The notes: generated by a model from the sequence alone, not told the origin. DNA of 46,694 nucleotides from Patescibacteria group bacterium (GCA_018818345.1 JAHISI010000016.1:1-46694), one strand, 5' to 3'. Positions 18,888 through 26,445 are shown, counted from the stretch's first letter. Numbers and translations: made by a program.

Positions 18888-20579
18888 TTAGAATTTTTTA
18901 ATTTTAGATATTAAACCTTTGAATTGATACTTTCTAATTGCTTTTACAAAATCTTTGTCTTCAAAGTACTTCTTTTCGACCATTAATAGATCGATTCTAT
19001 TAAATCCTAGTCCTGTTTCTCTTATCTCATCTGTATTTCGATGTTGTATGATCATTGCATCTAAAGAAGCGTTTACTTTAAGGCCTTCTATTGCCTTCCA
19101 TTTCTCTAGGCCTTTATTTATATCTAACCCATTGATTCTTATGCCTTCATCTTTGTATTCTCCGATAACGGCATCTTGTTTGAGGTACGATCCAAAGAGT
19201 GATTTCTTACGAAGTAGGGTAGGAATGTCTTGTGTACTATTACCTACAATTACTATCTGCTTTGTATTATTGCCTTTAACTAGCGCTTTTACATATTTCT
19301 CATATACTTCTTCTCTAGATTCTCCGATAACTGGATACACATTGAGATATGCTTCGGGCATGATATTGATTTCAATTATTCCGCCATTCTCTTGTGTAAG
19401 AGGTTTTGATATGTCCTGACAAAGGATATCGACACCTAACGTAAATGCATGGATAGAGGAAGCTATACTTTCTACGATTGCTTTAATCTCAGGTCCAACC
19501 TTTTCTGTAAAGTCTTCTGTGATACCACCTTGGCTCATACTTGCTACCTTTCTAACATAGATTTTCTGTTCTTTCTTAGGAATAGATTCTAATGTAAGTT
19601 TTTGGTCTTTGAGATATGAGAGTAGGGGTTCATCGATTATTATTGGTTTAAGTGTATGGGTTGGATTGGTTACATCCCTTCGAGGGTCAGTATTGGTTAC
19701 TTCTATTAATTCTTTTATTGTACTCTTGCCATTTCCTACAATGAAAGCAGGGATTCTCTTCGTGGTTATTTCTAGATGACCATCTATAACCAAGAGCCTG
19801 TAATCTTCCCCTTTGATTTGTTCTTGCATCATTATCTTGTTCTGCCATTCTTTCCCGATGTGTTTGCTACATGCCTTTTGTGCAAATTTGAATGCGTCCT
19901 TAGCTTCTTCTATAGTTTTGATACTTGTTACTACTCCATGTCCGCCAACTAAGCCAACAGGCTTAATGACTACGGGTTTTTCATATTGGCTCCAAATCTC
20001 TTCGAGTTGAGTAATATTATCTACTACTTGCCATTTAGGAATAGGGAGGCCCATACGCTCAATCATTAAATTACTTGCCCACTTATCTTTTTGTATTGTT
20101 TGAGCAATCTTCGAATCTTTACTAGAGGACACGGAATACAGGATCTCGGAGTGTTTTCCTACACCAATTGTGTAATGTCTATTGTATCCTTTCGAATATG
20201 TTACTCTCTGGTCTTGAACTAAAGTAGGCGTTGTTTCAAGTCCTAGCTTGTTTGCAATGTGTAGGATGGGGATGGTAACCATGGAGAGAAGTCTCTGTTT
20301 TATGACCTCTTCTAATGTATATTTTTTTGCTTCTTCATAGCTCATCTTTCCATTATCTAGAGCTACAATTATCTCTCCAAGTTCTCTCCAGAGAGATGTC
20401 ATTTGAGAACGTATGCTTAGGATATCATTTTCAAACTTATATTCTCTAATGAACAAAGGATGAAATCCCTTGAGCATTTCTAAATATTTTACAATCGCAT
20501 CTGATTTATGGACGTTGAGTTTAATAACTGAGAGATCTGATTCTAGATTGAGACCTTGTAGAACTTGCACGTTACTCAT
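18888..20579 (-). CDS. Cyanophycin-synthetase-like ATP-grasp ligase with degenerate Mur-ligase tail
   Basis: 563 residues. The N-terminal 1-160 resembles the CphA N-domain (VLQGLNLESD... and YSVSSSKDSKIAQTIQKDK). The ATP-grasp core covers about 165-435, with VIKPVGLVGGHGV at 204-216, EDYRLLVIDGHL at 258-269, RIPAFIVGNGKSTIKELI at 275-292 and metal-binding EINIMPEA at 403-410. Residues 440-545 align by eye with the start of the CphA Mur-ligase domain (GLGFNRIDLLMV corresponds to the GLGFDRCD region). The GTNGKTTT P-loop is replaced by VGNSTQDIP and the rest of the domain is missing. It should therefore perform the ATP-grasp reaction but not the Mur-type step. It lies 10 nt after the preceding gene. 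Confidence 0.82.
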   Translation of the reverse strand: MSNVQVLQGLNLESDLSVIKLNVHKSDAIVKYLEMLKGFHPLFIREYKFENDILSIRSQMTSLWRELGEIIVALDNGKMSYEEAKKYTLEEVIKQRLLSMVTIPILHIANKLGLETTPTLVQDQRVTYSKGYNRHYTIGVGKHSEILYSVSSSKDSKIAQTIQKDKWASNLMIERMGLPIPKWQVVDNITQLEEIWSQYEKPVVIKPVGLVGGHGVVTSIKTIEEAKDAFKFAQKACSKHIGKEWQNKIMMQEQIKGEDYRLLVIDGHLEITTKRIPAFIVGNGKSTIKELIEVTNTDPRRDVTNPTHTLKPIIIDEPLLSYLKDQKLTLESIPKKEQKIYVRKVASMSQGGITEDFTEKVGPEIKAIVESIASSIHAFTLGVDILCQDISKPLTQENGGIIEINIMPEAYLNVYPVIGESREEVYEKYVKALVKGNNTKQIVIVGNSTQDIPTLLRKKSLFGSYLKQDAVIGEYKDEGIRINGLDINKGLEKWKAIEGLKVNASLDAMIIQHRNTDEIRETGLGFNRIDLLMVEKKYFEDKDFVKAIRKYQFKGLISKIKKF

Positions 20580-20589
20580 AATGGTAGAC

Positions 20590-21579
20590 TTATAATTTAT
20601 TTGTGTACTTATCTCTAATATATTCCATAATAGGGATGGCGACCTTCACCTTTTCACCCTTGTCAGCTTTGTAATGTAATCTTAATCCAGGGTTGTAGTT
20701 AATTTCATTAATTCCACACTTACCTGGTTTTGTTATATCTTCTGCAATGATATCTACACCCCCAAATTCTAAATCAAGAGCCTTAACGGCCTTCACAGCG
20801 AGCTCTTTGTAGTATGGATCCACGATGGATGCGCACTCTTCTGTAGTGCCTCCAGTGGTGAGGTTACAATTGTATCTGAGAGTTATAACTTGGCCTTCGT
20901 CAGGAATGGTATCTAATGTAAGGTCGGCATTTTTTAATCGTATTTCCACTTCGGAATCTATTGGAATTGGCTTGAGAATGAGTAGACTACGCTCTTTATT
21001 TGAAATATCAATTAATTCTCTTATAGTGTTCTTACTATTACCAATAACCACAGGAGCCTTCCTCCAGACTATTCCAACAACGTTTTCACCAACTACTAGG
21101 AAGCGATAGTTCTCTCCTTTTATGAATTCTTCTCCTAGTACTTTTACTTCTCCTTTTGATCTGTCTTTTTCTAAAGCTTCGTTAAAAGAAGAAATCACTT
21201 GCTCTTCAGTTTCTGGGAGTAGGGTAATGCCTTTTCCTCCGAGTTGTTGTGAGGGTTTTATTACAATGTCTTTGTACTTATTGAAGAACTTTATAGCATC
21301 GATAGCGCTACTCAAGCCTTCTTGCTTTGGGACATCTACACCATATGAACTTAATACCATGTTAGTTAAGTTTTTACGTTTTGAAATGGTAGCACTTGGG
21401 GAGGAGGTTAGTGGGGTGACTGTGTTTATAATGAACCAATGCTTATCTCCAACCTCAAACTTAGCAATTAGGCTTCTCACAACTATTGAATACTTGATAC
21501 TTAAGATATCTGCAGCTTCTACATAGTATGCTAAATGCACATTACCAGCCTCTTTCAAATATTCTTCGTATGTTTTCAT
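20590..21579 (-). CDS. ATP-grasp amino-acid ligase (third gene of the operon)
   Basis: 329 residues, a compact ATP-grasp related to the cyanophycin synthetase/GshAB type. ATP-binding VIKPSQQLGGKGI is at 106-118, GENYRFLVVGENVVGIVWRK at 155-174, the insert PVVIGNSKNTIRELID at 176-191 and metal-binding GINEINYNPGL at 289-299. The start codon overlaps the stop of the upstream fusion gene, indicating translational coupling. It is strongly similar in layout to its downstream neighbour but lacks the N- and C-terminal extensions. This suggests gene duplication and specialisation for different donor amino acids. Confidence 0.82.
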   Translation of the reverse strand: MKTYEEYLKEAGNVHLAYYVEAADILSIKYSIVVRSLIAKFEVGDKHWFIINTVTPLTSSPSATISKRKNLTNMVLSSYGVDVPKQEGLSSAIDAIKFFNKYKDIVIKPSQQLGGKGITLLPETEEQVISSFNEALEKDRSKGEVKVLGEEFIKGENYRFLVVGENVVGIVWRKAPVVIGNSKNTIRELIDISNKERSLLILKPIPIDSEVEIRLKNADLTLDTIPDEGQVITLRYNCNLTTGGTTEECASIVDPYYKELAVKAVKALDLEFGGVDIIAEDITKPGKCGINEINYNPGLRLHYKADKGEKVKVAIPIMEYIRDKYTNKL

Positions 21580-23036
21580 TATTTAAATGTTTTACTCGTA
21601 TCAATTAAGTAATCTCTTAAGTCATTTCTACCTAAGGTGACAGAATGTGTACTGTCTTCGGTTACAATCATCTCGAGGTCTCGAATCTCTCCTGAAATCT
21701 TTACTTTAACAATGATAACAGGTCTGATTACAATTTGCCCATCTTCAAAGATTTTTGCCAAACGTATAATATATTCGTCACTTGTACTATTCTTGCTGTA
21801 TTCATCGATATAGTCTTGAGCATCTGTAAAAGTATCAAAAGTTTTAGGACATTTGAGATAATCAAACTGTCTCATTGTTTCAAAATATCCCATTCGTGAT
21901 ACATAGCTTCTGGATATACGAGAAGTTATAGCTCCTGTATCTACAAATGCAGTGGTAAGTTCTCTGTCTTTGTTTTCATTCTTACTACCTTCTTTGTATG
22001 ATTTGTAGTAAAGGGTTATCTTCTCATTAATATTTATAACCTTTCTTCCACTAATAGCTTCAATGCTGTCTTCGACTTCACCGCCAAAGAGGTTTTTTGC
22101 TACTCTAATTCCATGCTTAATACTTTTTACAGAAAGCCCTTTGATTTTTTCTAATCTCCATTTTAATCCGGCTTGGTTGGCTACTTGTATACCAAGACCA
22201 GGTCTAGCATTTAGCTCAAATACAATTGGACCTTTGTCTGCATCTAATGCTATATCTACACCTACATATCCAAGCTTGCTTGCTTTTTGACATCTTACAG
22301 CTATATCCAATATCTTGTCCCAATCAGGTATCTGAACGCCTGAAAGTTTTTTGTTAATTTTTAGATCTTGAGTCGAATCGATCATCTCATATGTATCACT
22401 TAAGAACGATTTATTGTTCATGTGCATAGAGTAGGTGGTTATACCTGTTCCAATGTCTATACCGGTACATATCGCTCCTGAGTGGAGATTGGCGGTACCA
22501 TTAGATCTTCTAGTAGGTATTCTAATCATGGCCATAATCGGTACTAGGTTGAAGCAGATGATTCTTAAATCGGGTACGCCTTTGTAGGAGTATTGTTTTA
22601 GGAATGAATCTGTTCGGACTCTTTCTTCGATGATTGCGATGTCACTTCTTTCGCCCATTGAGAATCTTCCTTCAAGGATATTTTCAATGTGTAAAGTGAG
22701 ATCTTTCTTTGATAGTACCTCTCCGCCTGGTCTAATCCATGCTAATTCTCCTTTTTTACGACCATAGAGGACGAGGATTCCATTCCCACCAGTTCCTTGA
22801 TTAGGTTTAATTACGAAGCTTTTTGGTAATGACTCCCAATCTAAGAAGGCTAATTGCTTTCTGTTTTTTATTAACTTGTATACTTCAGAGGTTTGTATTC
22901 CTTCTCTAGCCAATAGCTTCTTTGTAGCTATCTTGTTGTCTGCTAGTGCCTTAGCTTTTGGATGGTTGTATGGACGAACATATTCCTGATTTCGTCTATT
23001 GAGCCCTAATACTTCGTTCATTCTACTTCTGAACAT
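21579..23036 (-). CDS. Alpha-L-glutamate-ligase-like ATP-grasp fused to a RimB-like retropepsin domain
   Basis: 485 residues. Residues 1-300 match the alpha-L-glutamate ligase-related family: GLNRRNQEYV near the start, FVIKPNQGTGGNGI at 74-87, GVPDLRII at 153-160, IPTRRSNGTANLHSGA at 173-188 and FELNARPGLGIQVAN at 273-287. Residues about 330-485 resemble the RimB/ATP-dependent zinc-protease family (retropepsin-like), with VDTGA at 365-369, RPVIIVKVKISG at 438-449 and LGRNDLRDYLIDTSK at 468-482. In proteobacteria these are two separate neighbouring genes, and here they are one polypeptide. The gene overlaps the 7TM gene by 14 nt. I infer synthesis plus removal or turnover of a peptide tag or polymer. 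Confidence 0.85.
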   Translation of the reverse strand: MFRSRMNEVLGLNRRNQEYVRPYNHPKAKALADNKIATKKLLAREGIQTSEVYKLIKNRKQLAFLDWESLPKSFVIKPNQGTGGNGILVLYGRKKGELAWIRPGGEVLSKKDLTLHIENILEGRFSMGERSDIAIIEERVRTDSFLKQYSYKGVPDLRIICFNLVPIMAMIRIPTRRSNGTANLHSGAICTGIDIGTGITTYSMHMNNKSFLSDTYEMIDSTQDLKINKKLSGVQIPDWDKILDIAVRCQKASKLGYVGVDIALDADKGPIVFELNARPGLGIQVANQAGLKWRLEKIKGLSVKSIKHGIRVAKNLFGGEVEDSIEAISGRKVININEKITLYYKSYKEGSKNENKDRELTTAFVDTGAITSRISRSYVSRMGYFETMRQFDYLKCPKTFDTFTDAQDYIDEYSKNSTSDEYIIRLAKIFEDGQIVIRPVIIVKVKISGEIRDLEMIVTEDSTHSVTLGRNDLRDYLIDTSKTFK

Positions 23037-23691
23037 TGTCTTTGTTTTGGCTAATTGATTTAAATCTGAACAGATCCTTCACTCTTAATCCTGCAAACTG
23101 GCCAATGAAGATGTTAAATACAATTAGAAGAGGAACAATCCAGAGGTTGTTTATGAAATACTCAGATACTGCATCTCTGGTTATGACAAACCATCCTAAT
23201 GCAGCTATGATTACGGTACTTGAAAGAATCATAACTGAGGACTTGAAGGATTTTTTAACATATTGCTTTATGAAGAAGTCTGAAAGTGCGGCAATTGAAA
23301 TTACTGCCAATCCGGAGATATTTGTCATGTTTTCTAAACCTAGACCAAATCTTTCTACAACAATGAAGAATACCACTAACATTATGGCTAGCAAACAATA
23401 GTTTACAGCTATCCTGGCGATGTAGTGCATACGTACTTTTCTAAGGATAGTGTATGAGAGTAGGGTAGTTAGTATGACGATTAGGGTTATGGCTAATCCA
23501 TATTTAAGTCCAGTATATGAATATGCAATTGCCAAGATTATTGGCGCATATATTCCATATGTTTTGGACCCTATGACGTATCTAGCTATACTTACAATGG
23601 TAGCTACGATCATTACAGCGAGTAACAATTCAAGTACCTGTTGAGGAACGCCAGTCGTAATCATCCATTGTGTAAAAGGTGTATAGGTCAT
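23023..23691 (-). CDS. Stand-alone 7TM membrane protein of the 7TM-transglutaminase (UUP1) type
   Basis: 222 residues with six to seven hydrophobic helices. Conserved features of the C-terminal 7TM domain of inactive-transglutaminase membrane proteins are visible: ARYVIGSKTYGIYAPI near 36-51, a tGLKYGL stretch near 62-68, and the terminal FIGQFAGLRVKDLFRF near 195-210. The transglutaminase part is absent. In other bacteria this protein is encoded beside an alpha-L-glutamate-ligase-like ATP-grasp and a RimB-like protease, exactly as here. It opens the five-gene operon and probably anchors the ligases at the membrane or exports their product. Confidence 0.8.
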   Translation of the reverse strand: MTYTPFTQWMITTGVPQQVLELLLAVMIVATIVSIARYVIGSKTYGIYAPIILAIAYSYTGLKYGLAITLIVILTTLLSYTILRKVRMHYIARIAVNYCLLAIMLVVFFIVVERFGLGLENMTNISGLAVISIAALSDFFIKQYVKKSFKSSVMILSSTVIIAALGWFVITRDAVSEYFINNLWIVPLLIVFNIFIGQFAGLRVKDLFRFKSISQNKDNVQK

Positions 23692-23731
23692 TGAAATATA
23701 TGTGTATTAAATTAAGGCAGATTCTGGTTAG

Positions 23732-23761
23732 ATTATACTTAATTTGGGGTGTATTTGTCGA
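23732..23761 (-). promoter_or_regulatory. Promoter of the ATP-grasp operon
   Basis: On the minus strand, -35 TCGACA (23756-23761), an 18-nt spacer and -10 TATAAT (23732-23737). The predicted start near 23725 gives a leader of about 34 nt before ATG 23691. A perfect palindrome lies 30 bp upstream of the -35. Confidence 0.7.
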
Positions 23762-24010
23762 TGGGAGTTCAGAAATTCATAATTATCAGAAGGACTGACC
23801 TAGGTCAGTCCTGTCTAACCAATTTTTCCAATAAAACCAGTGTAGGGAAGGGAAAACGCACATTTGGTACTGTGCAGATAATTAGAAAAACAGGGTAATC
23901 TGATATAGCACTAAATTGCAAAAAGTGATCGCCAAGCCCGTCCAATCCAATGTAAAATGGCTTTGCACATTAATGAGGACTGACCTAGGTCTGACCTTTT
24001 TGTTTATTAA
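23762..24010. repeat. Gene-free stretch with two copies of a CCTAGG-centred palindrome
   Basis: Between the operon promoter and the rplL terminator there is no plausible gene. It contains the perfect palindrome GGACTGACCTAGGTCAGTCC at 23792-23811 (22 bp with one more pair on each side). A second, imperfect copy lies at 23976-23997, sharing AGGACTGACCTAGGT and followed by TTTTTGTTT, which makes it terminator-like on the plus strand. The 163 nt between them look non-coding. Confidence 0.6.
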
Positions 24011-24038
24011 TAAAAAAGAGCCATATTGCTATGGCTCC
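24011..24038 (-). terminator. Rho-independent terminator of rplJ-rplL
   Basis: On the minus strand GAGCCATA pairs with TATGGCTC across a 4-nt loop (24018-24037) and is followed by TTTTTTA. It lies 27 nt after the rplL stop. Confidence 0.85.
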
Positions 24039-24064
24039 TCTTACGATCTATCTATGTAGAACTA

Positions 24065-24469
24065 TTATTTCAATTCTACAGTTGCACCTGCTTCTTCAAA
24101 TTTTGCTTTGATAGCTTCTGCATCTTCCTTTTTGACACCTTCTTTGACTGTCTGAGGAGCTGCATCAACCATATCCTTAGCTTCTTTGAGACCAAGTTCT
24201 GTGATTTCTCTTACAACTTTGATAACAGAGATCTTCTGTGCGCCAGCGTCTTTAAGAACAATGTCAAACATTGTTTTCTCTTCGACTTCTTCTGCTGGTG
24301 CTGCTGCTACTCCTGCTACTGCAACTGGAGCTGCTGCACTTACTCCAAACTTGTCTTCCATAACTTTGACTAAGTCTGCGAGTTCAAGCACTGTCATCTT
24401 CTCTACTATTTCCATAACTTTCTTTGCGTTCTCAGAAAGCTCTGGTAATGTTTTTGCTTCGTCTGCCAT
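24065..24469 (-). CDS. rplL: Ribosomal protein bL12 (L7/L12)
   Basis: 134 residues. The N-terminal dimerisation/L10-binding helices are followed by the Ala/Pro-rich hinge (AAAPVAVAGVAAAPAEE, about 46-62) and the globular C-terminal domain with KTMFDIVLKDAG, KISVIKVVREITELGLKEAK and the factor-binding helix. It forms the ribosomal stalk with L10. It lies 40 nt downstream of rplJ in the same transcript and ends at a clear terminator. No Shine-Dalgarno is visible. Confidence 0.97.
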   Translation of the reverse strand: MADEAKTLPELSENAKKVMEIVEKMTVLELADLVKVMEDKFGVSAAAPVAVAGVAAAPAEEVEEKTMFDIVLKDAGAQKISVIKVVREITELGLKEAKDMVDAAPQTVKEGVKKEDAEAIKAKFEEAGATVELK

Positions 24470-24509
24470 TTTTGTAGATATGTATAAATTAAATAACTAA
24501 ATTATGTCC

Positions 24510-25031
24510 TTAAGCATCCTTTTCAGAAATGCCCTTTAGAACCATTGTTAAACCTCTGACATTGCCAGTAACGGCATTCATAAAGCCAGAGAGTGGGGCG
24601 ACCATAGTGCCCAGTAACTTACCAAGTAATACTTCTCTTGAAGGAATATCTGCTAATTGCATTACTCTTTCTGCTGTCAAAAACTCTCCTTCATATACAC
24701 CACCTCTTGCTTCAAAAAGCTTGGTAACTTTTTGTGCTTCTTTTACTAATTTTGCTGGAGCTGTTGGATCTTCATCAAAGAATATAATTGCAGTAGGACC
24801 ATCAAACTCTTGTGTTTGTAATGGTTGTTCTGCTTCTTGTAGTGCTATTTTAAAGATACTATTCTTTACTACTTCGTAGTTAGCACCTACACCTTTTAAC
24901 TGGATCTTAAGGCCTGTTACAGTCTTAGTATCTGTCTTTTCAGAGTTGATTAAAAGATATCCAACCTTGTTTTTAAGGATTTCTTTATATCCATTTAATA
25001 ACTCCGTTTTTTGGGAACGTGTCTTAGACAT
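24510..25031 (-). CDS. rplJ: Ribosomal protein uL10
   Basis: 173 residues. It anchors the L7/L12 stalk to 23S rRNA. The N-terminal RNA-binding domain includes YLLINSEKTDTKTVTGLKIQLK, and the C-terminal helix binds L12. In many bacteria rplJ follows rplA directly, but here two unknown genes and a large inverted repeat intervene and rplJL has its own strong promoter. The leader of about 78 nt contains a hairpin, ACAAGG/CCTTGT (25068-25091), that could be an autoregulatory L10-binding site. Confidence 0.96.
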   Translation of the reverse strand: MSKTRSQKTELLNGYKEILKNKVGYLLINSEKTDTKTVTGLKIQLKGVGANYEVVKNSIFKIALQEAEQPLQTQEFDGPTAIIFFDEDPTAPAKLVKEAQKVTKLFEARGGVYEGEFLTAERVMQLADIPSREVLLGKLLGTMVAPLSGFMNAVTGNVRGLTMVLKGISEKDA

Positions 25032-25115
25032 ATTTATTATTTATTAATTGAATTCACTATTTACCTCACAAGGATTTATTCTATACCTTGTTTCTTAGGT
25101 TAATATATGGCTTGG

Positions 25116-25144
25116 ATTATATCAGTAGAATGGGGTAGGGTCAA
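25116..25144 (-). promoter_or_regulatory. rplJL promoter
   Basis: On the minus strand, -35 TTGACC (25139-25144), a 17-nt spacer and a perfect -10 TATAAT (25116-25121). The architecture is identical to that of the rpmG promoter. Predicted start near 25109. Confidence 0.85.
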
Positions 25145-25145
25145 G

Positions 25146-25249
25146 GACTTGCTCGGAAAGGTGGATCTATGAAATATTCAAAAAACTACGCGTAGTTTTT
25201 AATTTTCTGAATAAATACATTCATGATCCACCCTCCGGGTTCGCAAGTC
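25146..25249 (-). terminator. 104-nt nested inverted repeat with central palindrome
   Basis: Outer arms GACTTGC (25146-25152) and GCAAGTC (25243-25249), then CGG/CCG, GGTGGATC (25160-25167) with GATCCACC (25225-25232), ATGAA/TTCAT and TATTCA/TGAATA. The centre is a perfect 20-bp palindrome, AAAAACTACGCGTAGTTTTT (25181-25200). The central part can terminate transcription in both directions and insulates the rplJ promoter, whose -35 it abuts, from the unknown gene upstream. The long outer arms exceed what a terminator needs. Confidence 0.65.
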
Positions 25250-25264
25250 TACCGATTTGTTATA

Positions 25265-25714
25265 TTACCAGTTGAGGTCTTCCATAAATATGGAAGGACT
25301 CAGCCCGACAAGGGATGGAATAATTTGAAGCTCCTCGCCCTCATATCTTTGTTGCTTTCTGGGCTTTTTGGGGAATGCTGGTTCCTGTTTGATATACGAT
25401 AAAGAGGTTTCATCATTCTTTTTCACCTCACGGAAGTAAAACAGTATTCCTTCTTTAGTGCAAATTTTGATTGTATTCCAACACTTTCGTTTGTTTGAAA
25501 TAATATGGAAAACACGTTCTCCCATATGTAGGATAGTACCATCAATCCAGGGAATAATTTTCTCCTTAGTTTGCGGAATATCCTTTTCCAAAAAACATGG
25601 AGGTTCTGAAAATGGTTTTAAACTTTTCGAAACTACCTTTGTTTGATATGGATGGGGATCCCCTTGTCGAGGGCATTCCTTGCAGAATTTAGTGTTGCCA
25701 CATAAATTACACAT
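25265..25714 (-). CDS. Unknown protein with N-terminal zinc-finger-like Cys cluster
   Basis: 149 residues, not recognised. The N-terminus CNLCGNTKFCKEC gives a CxxC-x5-CxxC cluster that probably binds zinc. The rest has Lys/Pro-rich segments and no catalytic motif. Good support for translation comes from AAGGGAG (25723-25729) 8 nt before ATG, a promoter upstream and a strong terminator after the stop. It lies between rplA and rplJ with its own expression signals, so it looks like a later insertion into the ribosomal cluster. Confidence 0.65.
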   Translation of the reverse strand: MCNLCGNTKFCKECPRQGDPHPYQTKVVSKSLKPFSEPPCFLEKDIPQTKEKIIPWIDGTILHMGERVFHIISNKRKCWNTIKICTKEGILFYFREVKKNDETSLSYIKQEPAFPKKPRKQQRYEGEELQIIPSLVGLSPSIFMEDLNW

Positions 25715-25777
25715 CTTTTACACTCCCTTATGATTATGAAATGAGCAACGATAGGTCGGTAGACCTGTTGCCTAGAT

Positions 25778-25806
25778 ATTCTATCCTATAGATATGGGGT
25801 TGTAAA
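25778..25806 (-). promoter_or_regulatory. Promoter of the zinc-finger-like unknown gene
   Basis: On the minus strand, TTTACA (25801-25806), a 17-nt spacer and TAGAAT (25778-25783). The predicted leader of about 57 nt includes a hairpin with arms GCAAC/GTTGC and GGTC/GACC (25744-25770). Confidence 0.65.
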
Positions 25807-25828
25807 GATATATTGTGATAAATAGGGG

Positions 25829-25940
25829 GATTCAAGAGCGAGTTGGGTGATTTATATAATTAAAGAGTTTAGATGGCTCACGTGTTGCCTCTAAGGTCTA
25901 CTATTAATTTGTCTCTCAACTCGCTCTCTTTTGTCTTTTT
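25829..25940 (+). ncRNA. Candidate small structured RNA
   Basis: A perfect 11-bp inverted repeat, AGAGCGAGTTG (25835-25845) and CAACTCGCTCT (25917-25927), encloses a bubble of about 21 nt on each side and an inner stem TTTAGA-GGC/GCC-TCTAA. The 3' arm is followed by T-rich CTTTTGTCTTTTT, as expected for a plus-strand terminator. The only promoter-like element is a weak extended -10 near 25814-25822. The strand and existence are inferred. The repeat could also be a DNA element. Confidence 0.35.
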
Positions 25941-26004
25941 GCTCTTGTTTAGGGTTTGTTTCAGTGTGTTACTTACAGAGATAAATGGAGATTATGTTAT
26001 TTAA

Positions 26005-26352
26005 TCAATCTATGGTTACGCTTAAAAGCCTGGTAGCCCGATTGATTCTCTCTACATATAATGTAATGGGAATAACTTTATCATTCTCCTTATCTTCGAT
26101 CTCTGTATGAATTTTTTCACTTCGCGTTGAAAATGGTTCACGGCTTTTGATTGGGAACTTGACGCTATTAAACTTCACGTTCTCATCTCTTTCCATGATA
26201 AAATCACAGAAAGTACCATCACCATTACACGGAATGAGCAATTCAATTTCAGTAAAAAAAAGGAACAGCTTTTTATCTTTCTTTAATACAATCAGACCAG
26301 GATAGCATTTCTCTTCGTTATACTCGTTTCCTTGTACAGTTGTAATACACAT
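26005..26352 (-). CDS. Unknown small protein inserted downstream of rplA
   Basis: 115 residues, mostly beta-rich with many charged residues, no transmembrane segment and no recognised motif. AAAGGA lies 9 nt before ATG. A promoter TTTACG-17-TATAAT (26407-26435, minus strand) would give a leader of about 48 nt. It ends in TGA, a stop used by only one other gene in the window. Together with the neighbouring unknown gene it separates rplA from rplJ. Confidence 0.6.
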   Translation of the reverse strand: MCITTVQGNEYNEEKCYPGLIVLKKDKKLFLFFTEIELLIPCNGDGTFCDFIMERDENVKFNSVKFPIKSREPFSTRSEKIHTEIEDKENDKVIPITLYVERINRATRLLSVTID

Positions 26353-26445
26353 TTTTCTTTATCCTTTTTTTATTTGTAATACCCTTAAGAGCAACAAGAC
26401 ACCCATATTATATCCCATAGAGTGTATGTCGTAAAGGTATGTATA

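Noticed and set aside
25146..25249. Integron attC site
   Set aside because: It is a large palindrome, but the conserved GTTRRRY/RYYYAAC ends and an integrase gene were not seen.
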